From the NCBI GenBank assembly GCA_019240395.1, contig JAFAYM010000139.1, forward strand, positions 1 to 51,124: a stretch of 51,124 nt of DNA, read 5' to 3'. The translations under genes and the position numbers were made by a program. The DNA comes from Acidisphaera sp. Its GTDB lineage: Bacteria > Pseudomonadota > Alphaproteobacteria > Acetobacterales > Acetobacteraceae. Numbering within the stretch: position 1 is the first letter of the stretch; each line of letters opens with the position of its first letter. Below, piece after piece: positions 18,676-26,157 of this stretch. The notes below the pieces were generated by a model that saw only the letters and a list, made by a program, of their open reading frames with translations, searched no databases and was not told the DNA's origin.

Positions 18676-19614
18676 CTATGGGGAGTGCGGAAGGGCCAGG
18701 TCAAGCTTGCGGGCCTCGGCGGCGTCGGCCTCGATCTGCGCCCGCAGCGCGTCGAGCCCGGCGAATTTCCGCTCGGGCCGGAGGAAGGCGTGCAGCGCCA
18801 CCGACAGCTCGGCGCCGTAGAGGTCGCCGGACCAGTCGAACAGATTGACCTCGAGCCGGCTTTCCACCCCCTCGCTCACCGTCGGCCGCCGGCCGATATT
18901 GGCGACCCCGCGCAGCCTTGTGCCGTCCGGCAGCCGCGCGGTGACGGCATAGACGCCGCGCGCCGGCTCGAGATGGCGGCCGAGCGGAATGTTGGCGGTG
19001 GGAAAGCCGAGCAGGCGGCCGCGGGCGTCGCCGTGCGCGACGACGCCGCGGATCGCCCAGGGCCGGCCCAGCTCGGCCGAGGCGCGCTCGGGATAGCCGT
19101 CCTGCAGCAGCCGGCGGATGCGGCTCGAGGAGATCGGGCCGGACGCGTCGGCGAGCGCCGGCACGACCGACAGGCCGATGCCGAGCGCCTCGGCGCGCGC
19201 CGCCAGGAACGCCACGTCGCCGCCCCGCCGGTGGCCGAACGCGAAATCCGGGCCGCAGGAGAGATGCCGGGCGCCGACCGAGCGGTGCAGCACTTCAGTG
19301 ATGAATTGCTCCGCGGAGAGCTCGCTGAACGCGGGATCGAAGGTCAGCTCGAACAGCAGGCCGACGCCGAGCCGCCCGAGGGCGTCGGCCCGCTCGGCCG
19401 AGAGGGTCAGGCGGAAGGGCGGGTCGTCGGGGCGGAACAGCTCGCGCGGATGCGGCTCGAACGAGAGCACGCCGAGCGGCGCGTCCGGTCGGGCCGCGTG
19501 CGCGGCGCGCACGACACGTGCGTGGCCGAGATGCACGCCGTCGAAATTGCCCAGCGCCACGGTGGCGCCGCGCACCTCGGCGGGGATCGCCCGCCAGTCG
19601 TGGAAGATGCGCAC
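18676..19614 (-). CDS. ribF: Bifunctional riboflavin kinase / FAD synthetase
   Basis: A 312-residue protein. The N-terminal nucleotidyltransferase half has ALGNFDGVHLGHARVV (HxGH type) and SFEPHPRE, and the isomerase-like motif ISSSRIRRLLQDG follows near residue 165. The C-terminal flavokinase half has GFPTANI (near 205) and EVNLFDWSGDLYG. It converts riboflavin to FMN and FAD in the cytoplasm, and the flavin monooxygenase at 32072 would depend on such cofactors. It is upstream of ileS on the same strand. Confidence 0.96.
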   Translation of the reverse strand: MRIFHDWRAIPAEVRGATVALGNFDGVHLGHARVVRAAHAARPDAPLGVLSFEPHPRELFRPDDPPFRLTLSAERADALGRLGVGLLFELTFDPAFSELSAEQFITEVLHRSVGARHLSCGPDFAFGHRRGGDVAFLAARAEALGIGLSVVPALADASGPISSSRIRRLLQDGYPERASAELGRPWAIRGVVAHGDARGRLLGFPTANIPLGRHLEPARGVYAVTARLPDGTRLRGVANIGRRPTVSEGVESRLEVNLFDWSGDLYGAELSVALHAFLRPERKFAGLDALRAQIEADAAEARKLDLALPHSP

Positions 19615-19626
19615 GGCTAAGCCAGG

Positions 19627-19730
19627 CCAGGGCTCTGCCCTGGACCCGCTGGGGGCAGCGGCCCCCAGACCCCATGACTCAAGCAGAAAGGTTTGAGGCC
19701 CCGGTGCTTGAAGATGGGGGGCAAAGCCCC
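19627..19730. repeat. Cluster of three G/C-rich hairpins, dispersed intergenic repeat type
   Basis: The gap between ribF and the PagL-like gene holds CCAGGGC-TCT-GCCCTGG (19627-19643), CTGGGGGC-AGCG-GCCCCCAG (19649-19668) and GGGGGC-AAA-GCCCC (19716-19730). The first two are perfect stems spaced 5 bp apart and read like the 'gggctctgccc...gggggc...gccccc' boxes often dispersed in Acetobacteraceae and other high-GC genomes. They might also stop or stabilise transcripts. Confidence 0.65.
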
Positions 19731-19737
19731 TCGCTCT

Positions 19738-20349
19738 CTAGAAGCGCACGCCAAAGCGCACGCCCAGATCATTGAGGCTCTGATTGTGCCGGGCGAACCC
19801 CGCGTTCGAGTCGTGGTCGTAATAGACCCCGAGGCTGTAGCGCGGCGTGATCTGGTAGCTGACTTCCAGGCTCTCATGGAACAGGACGTTCGAGCCCAGG
19901 CTCTTGCGATCGGGAACCGGGCTGTTGATGTAGCCGTCGTTGAAGCTCGGCCCGAAGCCGACGCCGAAGCTCAGCCCGTCGTCGCGGCGCAGCAGGCCGG
20001 TCGCCAGCATGGCCGTCCAGGTGAGGCCGAGATAGGCCTTGTCGGTGTCGCCGGCGGTGTTCACCGAGCCGCCGATCGTCGGGCGCGGCCGCAGCAGCCA
20101 GCGGAGATAGCTCGGCGCGAAGGTGACCGCGGCGGCCGGCACCGGCGAGGCGAAGAGCAATTCCGCGTTGAAGTCGGCGCCGTGCTCGCGGCCGCCGAAG
20201 GCATGCACATCGTGGTCGAGCACGCCGATCCGGACTTCGCTGAAGATGGCATCTTCGGCGTGCAGCGGCCCGGCAAGCACGACGAGTACGCCGCACACCA
20301 GCAGCGGACGCAGGAGGGACGGCTCCCGTTTCATTTCGTTCGTGCTCAT
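19738..20349 (-). CDS. Lipid A 3-O-deacylase, PagL-like
   Basis: A 203-residue outer-membrane beta-barrel with an N-terminal signal (cleavage after HA, residue 31) and a terminal Phe typical of barrel proteins. The acyloxyacyl hydrolase signature is intact: catalytic His179-x-Ser181 in YDHDSNAGFA, followed by a conserved Asn, with Glu162 available as the acid partner. PagL removes the 3-position acyl chain of lipid A and lowers endotoxin activity. It follows a small secreted-protein gene (20371) by 21 nt on the same strand. Confidence 0.85.
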   Translation of the reverse strand: MSTNEMKREPSLLRPLLVCGVLVVLAGPLHAEDAIFSEVRIGVLDHDVHAFGGREHGADFNAELLFASPVPAAAVTFAPSYLRWLLRPRPTIGGSVNTAGDTDKAYLGLTWTAMLATGLLRRDDGLSFGVGFGPSFNDGYINSPVPDRKSLGSNVLFHESLEVSYQITPRYSLGVYYDHDSNAGFARHNQSLNDLGVRFGVRF

Positions 20350-20370
20350 CCTGCTGTTGCGGGCGGGTAA

Positions 20371-20733
20371 TCAGGGAATCGGCGGGTAGCGATGATGGAC
20401 TCTCCGCCACTCTTGCACCATCCCGTCGGTGATGTCAGTGGCATAGCAGAACGGTGGGGTGCCGGGATGGCTCGGCGCGTAGGCACTGTGGCCGTCGCAG
20501 GGATGCCCGTGGCGATCGAGCTGCCAGGGGCAGGCGCAGGCTCCGCGAACCCGGGCGATGCTCTCGCGGATCATGGTCTGGCGGATGCGGTCGTCTCCCA
20601 CCTTGTGCAGCGGACTCTCCTGCGCCATCGCCGGCAACAGCCCGGTCAGCAGCGCCGCGAGCACGGCCGGCGCCACCCGGAGCGGGGCGGGACCGACAGG
20701 ATCGGGAGAGGCATTCGTGATGCCGGCCTTCAT
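20371..20733 (-). CDS. Small secreted protein of unknown function with conserved Cys motif
   Basis: A 120-residue protein with a signal-like hydrophobic segment (residues 18-37, ending LPAMAQ). The mature part has GACACPWQLDRHGHPCDGHSA followed by PPFCYATDITDGMV. The spacing of C-x-C-P, C and C-Y resembles a conserved CxCPYxxxRxGxxC motif seen in uncharacterised proteobacterial secreted proteins. No function is known to me. The ATG overlaps the stop of the FAH-family gene (ATGA). It may bind metal or form disulfides. Confidence 0.6.
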   Translation of the reverse strand: MKAGITNASPDPVGPAPLRVAPAVLAALLTGLLPAMAQESPLHKVGDDRIRQTMIRESIARVRGACACPWQLDRHGHPCDGHSAYAPSHPGTPPFCYATDITDGMVQEWRRVHHRYPPIP

Positions 20734-21512
20734 TCCAGACGGACCCTTGCCTCCGCCAGCGGCGGAAAGCTCACGACCACGCTCGCCGGCCCTTGCAGCC
20801 ATACCGGCGGGGTCACGCTGCCGAGCATCACCACCTGCCCCGCAAACAATCCGCCGAAGACCCGTGCCACCTCCGACCCCGCCAGCCAGGCCAGCGCCTC
20901 GAGCGGATGGCCGAGCAGCTCCCCGCCCACGCCCTCCCCGGCGGTCTCGCCGTCGACGGTGATCCGTCCGGCCAGCCCGACCAGATCCAGCCCCCGCCAG
21001 TCCTCCTCCGGCTCGCCCAGTACGGCGGCGGCGTGAAACACCTGGTCGGCGATTAGCCAGGGCGTGCCGAACGCCAGGGAGCCGCCGACATAACGGTTCT
21101 CCACCACCTCGATGGCCGCGAACAGCGCACCCACCGCTGCTCTCGCGCGCTCCCTGTCGCACGGCCCGGGCGGCAGGTCGCGGGCCAGCCGCACCGCCAG
21201 CTCGCATTCCACGCCGGGAGCGACCAGGTCGGCGTAGTGTAGCGCGGCGCCGCTGCGCCTGATGCCCGCCTCGGGCATGAAGCCCGCGGCCGGCCCGCTC
21301 AGCCCGAGATATTGCTGCATGCGCCGGCCGGTGGCGCCGATCTTGAAGCCGCCCGGCCGCTGCACGCCGAAGCGGCGCGCCAGGCAAAGCTGCACCGCCG
21401 CCCCTTCCGCTTCGTCGCGCGGCCCGATCGCCGCATCGAGCTGCGCAATCGGCTGGCGCGCCCGGCGCGCCTCGTGCAGCGCGGTCGCCGCCGCCTCCGG
21501 ATCGAACGCCAT
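20730..21512 (-). CDS. 2-keto-4-pentenoate hydratase / fumarylacetoacetate hydrolase family protein
   Basis: A 260-residue protein of the MhpD/FAH hydratase-decarboxylase fold. GFKIGATG (55-62), the metal-binding acidic segment in GVECELAVRL and AAIEVVENRY are the visible family marks. Relatives hydrate 2-hydroxypenta-2,4-dienoate in meta-cleavage pathways, but no other pathway gene is adjacent, so the substrate is open. Its stop overlaps the next gene. Confidence 0.8.
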   Translation of the reverse strand: MAFDPEAAATALHEARRARQPIAQLDAAIGPRDEAEGAAVQLCLARRFGVQRPGGFKIGATGRRMQQYLGLSGPAAGFMPEAGIRRSGAALHYADLVAPGVECELAVRLARDLPPGPCDRERARAAVGALFAAIEVVENRYVGGSLAFGTPWLIADQVFHAAAVLGEPEEDWRGLDLVGLAGRITVDGETAGEGVGGELLGHPLEALAWLAGSEVARVFGGLFAGQVVMLGSVTPPVWLQGPASVVVSFPPLAEARVRLE

Positions 21513-21531
21513 GCTCAGCTCCCCCGAAATG

Positions 21532-22335
21532 TCAGGATCGGACCACCAGCTCGTACAACGCCACCGCCGCCGCGGCCGAGACGTTCAGGCTTTCCATGCC
21601 GCCGGGCATCGGCAGCCCGGCCAGCTCGTCGCAGGTGTCGCGCGTGAGGCGGCGCAAGCCCTCGCCTTCCGCGCCGAGCACCAGGGCGACGCGGCGATCG
21701 GCAAGCCTCGCACCGTCGAGCCGCTGGCCGGACGCGTCCAGCCCAACCACCCAGCAGCCGGCTGCCTTGAGCGCCACCAGGGTTCGCGCCAGGTTGACCG
21801 CCCGGAGCAGCGGCAGGGTCTCGAGGGCGCCGCAGGCGGCCTTGGCCAGCGCGCCGCTCTCTTCGGGTGCGTGGCGTTCCTGCACGATCACCCCGGCGGC
21901 GCCGAACGCGGCGGCGGAGCGCAGGATCGCGCCGACATTGCGCGGATCGCTGACCTGGTCGAGCACCAGCAGCGGCCCGGGACGCTGCAGGACGGTCGCC
22001 AGCATCGGCGGCGCCAGCGGGTCGGCGAGTAGCGCAGCGCCCTGGTGCACCGTTTCGCGGCCGAGCAGCTGGTCGAGGCGGCTGCGCTCGGCGCGTTCAG
22101 GCGCCAGCGGCCAGGGCGGCGGCAGCTGCGCGGCCAGCGTGGCCTCCGCCTCCTCCGTGAGCAGCAGCCGGCGCAGGCGCCGCGCCGGGTTGGCGAGGGC
22201 AGCGCGCACGCTGTGCTGGCCGTACAGCCACAGCCCGCCGCGCGGCGCCGCGTGCGCATGCTGCGGCATCCGGTCGCGCGCCGGCTCGGGACGGGCTCTG
22301 AACGGTGCGTTCCGGTTGGCCCCAGGCGGCTTCAT
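21532..22335 (-). CDS. rlmB: 23S rRNA (guanosine-2'-O-)-methyltransferase, SpoU/RlmB family
   Basis: A 267-residue SPOUT methylase. The N-terminal substrate-binding domain starts at GLWLYGQHSVRAAL, and the catalytic domain carries motif 1 DQVSDPRNVGAILRSAAAFG, motif 2 VLGAEGEGLRRL and motif 3 MESLNVSAAAAVALYEL. It probably methylates G2251-equivalent of 23S rRNA. Another TrmH-type target cannot be excluded. The first 20 or so residues are poorly conserved, so the start may be at an internal Met (residue 23). Confidence 0.87.
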   Translation of the reverse strand: MKPPGANRNAPFRARPEPARDRMPQHAHAAPRGGLWLYGQHSVRAALANPARRLRRLLLTEEAEATLAAQLPPPWPLAPERAERSRLDQLLGRETVHQGAALLADPLAPPMLATVLQRPGPLLVLDQVSDPRNVGAILRSAAAFGAAGVIVQERHAPEESGALAKAACGALETLPLLRAVNLARTLVALKAAGCWVVGLDASGQRLDGARLADRRVALVLGAEGEGLRRLTRDTCDELAGLPMPGGMESLNVSAAAAVALYELVVRS

Positions 22336-22363
22336 GGCGCACCGGTAGGGCCGGCCCGCTTCG

Positions 22364-22391
22364 TTGACAAGCTCGGGCGGTTGGCAATGAT
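22364..22391 (+). promoter_or_regulatory. Likely sigma-70 promoter of tRNA-Tyr
   Basis: TTGACA at 22364-22369 is a perfect -35 box. AATGAT at 22386-22391 is a weak -10 box at 16 bp spacing. The tRNA begins 11 nt further on. Confidence 0.55.
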
Positions 22392-22401
22392 GCCGCCAGC
22401 C

Positions 22402-22487
22402 GGAGGGGTGCCCGAGTGGCTAAAGGGGGCGGACTGTAAATCCGCTGGCGCACGCCTACGTTGGTTCGAATCCAACCCCCTCCACCA
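22402..22487 (+). tRNA. tRNA-Tyr (GTA anticodon)
   Basis: An 86-nt class II tRNA. The acceptor stem GGAGGGG pairs with CCCCTCC, and the CCA tail is encoded. The anticodon loop CTGTAAA has GTA at 22436-22438. There is a long variable arm, and the T arm reads GTTGG-TTCGAAT-CCAAC. It marks the left edge of the lower-GC island that follows. Confidence 0.97.
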
Positions 22488-22539
22488 GTACTGGCAGATG
22501 CTAGAGCGGTTTCGCGCTGACCTGCGCTAGCCTGTGTCG

Positions 22540-22669
22540 GCGAGGGGCGCGCCCGGTGCACGTCGAGCTGCGCCTCGGCCTTCAGCGGAACGAAGCGCAT
22601 CGCCTGGTCAACAAGCTTCGACATCCGCCGCGCGTTCAGCTCTATCGCCTGCTCCCTCATGTGCCTCAA
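22540..22669 (-). mobile_element. Possible IS110-type transposase remnant
   Basis: A 43-codon stretch on the minus strand reads SKLVDQAMRFVPLKAEAQLD followed by VHRAR. This matches the segment of IS110-family transposases that carries MRFVPxKxxxQQ...HRARD. The reading frame then runs into the tRNA region without further similarity. It is short, so identification is tentative. Confidence 0.35.
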
Positions 22670-22941
22670 TGCACTGGCCGGGCGGTTTTGAAGGGACTCT
22701 TAATCGATGATGTGCACTCTCGAGGACGTCGGGTGCCAGGAAGGGAAAGCGCAGACGCGGCGAGCGTCGCCGGCCGGCATATCGCGCGGAGAGTGTAGCG
22801 CCAGGCGCATCCGTCGCGGTGGTGGCGCCGCTAGGCAGATGCGGGAGGCGATGCGCCGCGTGGAATTCGAGCCTTCAGGTTTATGCGTTGCAAGTTCGGC
22901 GTCACTGCAATGGAACGGAGCTTGCCAGCTCCTCGACTACT

Positions 22942-22990
22942 CATTTGGGACTGCGCATTTGGGACTGCGCATTTGGGACTACGCATTTGG
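22942..22990. repeat. 14-bp tandem repeat, 3.5 copies
   Basis: The unit CATTTGGGACTGCG occurs at 22942-22955 and 22956-22969. A copy with one change (CATTTGGGACTACG) is at 22970-22983, followed by a half copy (CATTTGG). No coding frame or palindrome explains it. Confidence 0.85.
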
Positions 22991-23107
22991 CCGAAGCGTC
23001 ACACGGATACGGCTCGCCAATCCGGCCGTGCCGCGGGTCGCGTGTCTCTCAGCCGGCGATGAGCTTGCCAGCCACTCTGCGGCGCCATATGGAACTTTGA
23101 CCTTGAC

Positions 23108-23125
23108 CGAATGATCGTTCGCTCA
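23108..23125. promoter_or_regulatory. Operator-like palindrome A, upstream of the ABC operon
   Basis: CGAATGATCGTTCGCTCA ends 57 nt before the GTG start of the binding-protein gene. It matches operator B (33163-33180) at 15 of 18 positions and resembles typical TetR-family sites. It is the probable control site of the transporter operon. Confidence 0.55.
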
Positions 23126-23182
23126 TAAGCTTCTTCGGCCGGTAATGCTGGACATGGTCCACTCGCAGCGGAGGATGGGAAC

Positions 23183-24256
23183 GTGACGGAGAAGGACAGC
23201 GTGTTATGGAATCGGCGCAGCGTACTCCGTCACGCTGCGGGGGTTAGCGCCGGCGCGATTACGACAGCACTGCTCGGGCTGGACAGTGCGTCCGCCGAAG
23301 CGGGGACAGTGTATGTCAATTCCTGGGGCGGGCTCTGGACCGACGCGGAGAAAGTCTCGTTCTACGAACCTTTCACGAAAGCCACCGGTATCCGGGTGCA
23401 ACCCGTAATTCCGCTCTCATTCGCGAAGTTGAAGGCGGAGGTGCAGTCGAGAAATTACCAGTTCGACGTCACAAATCTCAGTGTTTCTGACTTTCTGCGG
23501 GCGACGAAGGAAGGCCTGATCGACCCCATCGACTGGTCTGTCATCCAGAAGGACAAGTTGTTTCCCGGCGCTGTTTTCCGTGACCTGGGATTGCTGGGGA
23601 ATGTCGGCGGTACCGCCCTTGTCTACCGCACAGATAAGTACCAGGACGGGCCGAAATCTTGGGCGGATTTCTGGGACGTCAAGAAGTTTCCGGGCAACCG
23701 GGCCATGTGGCGTGAACCCATTCGGGTCGTCGTGTTCGCTACGCTGGCCGACGGTGTGCCGATCGACAAGGTTTATCCAATCGACCTCGATAGAGCCTTC
23801 CGCAAGCTGGACGAAATAAAGCCGCACATCCGGGTTTGGTACCAGGAGGGCAATCAGGCCATGCAGCTGATTCGCGACGGCGAAGTGGATATGATCATGT
23901 TGTGGAACAGTCGTGTTCCCGAACTGATCAAAAATAAAATACCCGTCGATGTCGTTTGGAACGGCGCCTATCACGCAAACACGGTGTGGGGCGTCGCCAA
24001 AGGTGCGCCCAACGCGAAGTTCGGCTGGCAGTTTGCCGAGTTTACCACGTACGCGCCCGGCCAGGCGGAATTCGCCCGACTGCTTTCGTATGCTCCGAGC
24101 AATCCGGAATCCTATAACATGCTTGAACCCGATGTCGCCAAGTGGCTCGTGGGGTATAAGGACAACGGCAAGCACGCCATTTGGGGCAATCCGGATTGGG
24201 AGGTTGCGAATATCGACAGATTGGAGGAGCGGTTCAACGATTGGTTGTCGAAGTAG
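23183..24256 (+). CDS. Periplasmic binding protein of a spermidine/putrescine-type ABC transporter
   Basis: A 357-residue PotD/PotF-like binding protein. It starts at GTG with GCGGAGGA upstream. The N-terminus has a twin-arginine signal (NRRSVLRHAAG, cleavage near residue 39 at ASAEA). The mature protein has TVYVNSWGGLWTDAEK, NVGGTALVYRTDKY and SWADFWDVKKFPG, the last being characteristic of polyamine/2-aminoethylphosphonate-type binding proteins. The actual ligand of this subfamily varies. The neighbouring catabolic operon implies an organic amide, amine or acid as ligand (inference). It is the first gene of a four-gene transporter operon. Confidence 0.9.
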   Translation: MTEKDSVLWNRRSVLRHAAGVSAGAITTALLGLDSASAEAGTVYVNSWGGLWTDAEKVSFYEPFTKATGIRVQPVIPLSFAKLKAEVQSRNYQFDVTNLSVSDFLRATKEGLIDPIDWSVIQKDKLFPGAVFRDLGLLGNVGGTALVYRTDKYQDGPKSWADFWDVKKFPGNRAMWREPIRVVVFATLADGVPIDKVYPIDLDRAFRKLDEIKPHIRVWYQEGNQAMQLIRDGEVDMIMLWNSRVPELIKNKIPVDVVWNGAYHANTVWGVAKGAPNAKFGWQFAEFTTYAPGQAEFARLLSYAPSNPESYNMLEPDVAKWLVGYKDNGKHAIWGNPDWEVANIDRLEERFNDWLSK

Positions 24257-24264
24257 CTTCTTAA

Positions 24265-24286
24265 CCCCTCACCGCGCGCGGTGGGG
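24265..24286. promoter_or_regulatory. G/C-rich hairpin after the binding-protein gene
   Basis: CCCCTCACCGCG faces CGCGGTGGGG immediately after the stop of the binding-protein gene. A stable stem with no following U-run, placed between a highly needed binding protein and its permeases, usually protects the upstream mRNA and lowers expression downstream. The role is inferred from position. Confidence 0.5.
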
Positions 24287-24437
24287 CAGGCACCGCGAGT
24301 GCCCTAAGTCGCGGCAATCGCCAGCCTCTGTTCTTCTCCCGCGCCTGCTCCCCGCGGCTTGATCGCCTCCTGTCGAGTCAGGCGCCGCTCATTATAACCA
24401 GCCGCGTCTTCCACGACGACCCGGGGGAGCTAGCGCT

Positions 24438-25319
24438 TTGACACAGAGCGTTGCGAACGGCACGGCCTCTCTCGAGAGGGGGGCGAACCCCACAATCAAA
24501 CAAAAGCAACAGGCCTTCCCCCTCGTTCTCCTGGCCCCTTGTGTCGTCTTTCTTCTTGTGATGTTCGTAGCGCCTTTGATTTACGTCATCGTATTGAGCG
24601 TCACCGAGCCAAGGATCTCTGCCGAAAACTACGAGCGGATTTTTGCCTCACCGGTCTACTTGAGAGTGCTTTGGAACACGTTTCAAACGGCTCTCACGGT
24701 CACCCTGGTGTCTCTGACCTTGGGCTACCCGCTGGCTTATGTCATTGCACGACGCAGCGACTGGCTCGGGACCTGCCTACTCGCAATCGTCGTCATAAGC
24801 TTTTGGACGGGGTTCGTCGTTCGAACTTATGCTTGGCTGATTATTCTGGGCAACCGGGGTCCGGTTTCGAACATTTTTCACTGGCTTGGGTGGGAGCCGC
24901 CGCAGCTCCTGTTCACTTCCTTCAGCTCGACAGTGGGAATGGTGCACATTCTCTTGCCCTTCATGGTTTTGGCGCTGCTGAGCGTCATGAAGAAGATCGA
25001 CGCGCTCCACTTGCGGGCCGCCAACAGCCTGGGAGCGCCGCCGTTCACAGCTTTCCGCACGGTTTTTCTTCCTCTGAGTCTCGCCGGGGTCGTGAATGGC
25101 TCCATACTTGTATTTACGTTCGCGCTTGGGTTCTATATCACCCCGATTTTGCTTGGCTCGCCACGCGACCTCATGATCTCGCAGTTGATAAACCAGCAGA
25201 TCGAGGAGGTGCTGAACTGGGGTTTCGCTTCAGCGCTTTCGATAGTTTTGCTGTCTGCCACGCTCGTCACCATCATCGTCGGGAATAAGCTATTTGGCCT
25301 CGACCGCCTCTGGGGATGA
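24438..25319 (+). CDS. ABC transporter permease, PotB type
   Basis: A 293-residue permease with six membrane helices. The start is TTG with GGGGGAG 8 nt upstream. The EAA-like loop (LHLRAANSLGAPPFTAFRTVFLPLS) lies near residues 193-215. YDV-like N-terminal loops and the order of helices match PotB/PotH. It pairs with the next permease, whose ATG overlaps its stop. Confidence 0.9.
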   Translation: MTQSVANGTASLERGANPTIKQKQQAFPLVLLAPCVVFLLVMFVAPLIYVIVLSVTEPRISAENYERIFASPVYLRVLWNTFQTALTVTLVSLTLGYPLAYVIARRSDWLGTCLLAIVVISFWTGFVVRTYAWLIILGNRGPVSNIFHWLGWEPPQLLFTSFSSTVGMVHILLPFMVLALLSVMKKIDALHLRAANSLGAPPFTAFRTVFLPLSLAGVVNGSILVFTFALGFYITPILLGSPRDLMISQLINQQIEEVLNWGFASALSIVLLSATLVTIIVGNKLFGLDRLWG

Positions 25320-26146
25320 AGATGTCGGAAGTACGCCTCCGTGATCGCATCCCGACGCTAGCCGCGATTCTTGTCGCGCTGTTTCTTTTCTTACCGATCC
25401 TCATCGTCGTGCCGATGTCCTTCTCGACCGCCGTCTCGTTCCAATTTCCTCCGCCCGGCTATTCGATGGGATATTACAGAGCCTATTTCAGTGACCCCAC
25501 TTGGCTCGCCCCCACTGCGAACAGCTTTATTGTAGCCACTGCCACCATGGTGCTGACGATGCTATTGAGCGTTCCGGCCGCCTTTGCATACGTTCGCAAA
25601 CGGTTCGTCGGAAGGACCGCAGTCAATCTTCTCATCATGCTGCCCTTGATCGTACCGCCGGTGGTCAGTGCTTTGGCATTCTATGGCTACTTGGGTCGGG
25701 CCGGCTTGACCGGAACCCTTCCAGGCATGGTGATGGCGCACGTGAGCCTCGCCATTCCGGTTAGCTTTTTGGTGCTATGCGCAACACTCAAAGGCTTTGA
25801 CCGGAACCTGGAACGCGCTGCGATGATATCGGGAGCGGGACCGGTTCGAACCTTTTTTCTCGTGACAATGCCGACCTTACGTTCGGGTATGGTAACGGCC
25901 TCCATGTTCGCGTTTCTCGCTTCCTTCAACGAGGCGGTTGTCGCGATCTTCATCAGCGGCCGCGACGCCGGCACTTTGCCCAGAAAGATGTTTGAGAGTA
26001 TCCAGCTGGATGCCGACCCGGTGATTGCTGTCGTTTCTACTCTGCTGATCGGAGGAGTGCTGCTCGGCGTGGTAGTTTCATCGATGCCTCGTCGGCGTTC
26101 GCAGAGCCGGACTGCGGCCGTTTCACTGCGCGGCCCCGGTCCATAG
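25316..26146 (+). CDS. ABC transporter permease, PotC type
   Basis: A 276-residue six-helix permease overlapping the previous stop by 4 nt. The EAA loop reads LERAAMISGAGPVRTFFLVTMP near residue 165. FNEAVVAIFISG is typical of PotC/PotI. Codon use is less GC-biased than in genes outside the island. Confidence 0.9.
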   Translation: MKMSEVRLRDRIPTLAAILVALFLFLPILIVVPMSFSTAVSFQFPPPGYSMGYYRAYFSDPTWLAPTANSFIVATATMVLTMLLSVPAAFAYVRKRFVGRTAVNLLIMLPLIVPPVVSALAFYGYLGRAGLTGTLPGMVMAHVSLAIPVSFLVLCATLKGFDRNLERAAMISGAGPVRTFFLVTMPTLRSGMVTASMFAFLASFNEAVVAIFISGRDAGTLPRKMFESIQLDADPVIAVVSTLLIGGVLLGVVVSSMPRRRSQSRTAAVSLRGPGP

Positions 26147-26157
26147 GGAGTAGCAGA

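Larger units (their letters stand above)
22488..23182. other. Gene-poor transition between tRNA-Tyr and the island
   Basis: About 700 bp with no convincing gene. It contains a CTAGAGCG...CGCTAG imperfect palindrome just after the tRNA (22500-22530), a possible transposase remnant on the minus strand (22540-22669), a 14-bp tandem repeat (22942-22990) and an operator-like palindrome (23108-23125). GC content drops noticeably towards the right. No integrase gene is visible. Confidence 0.6.
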
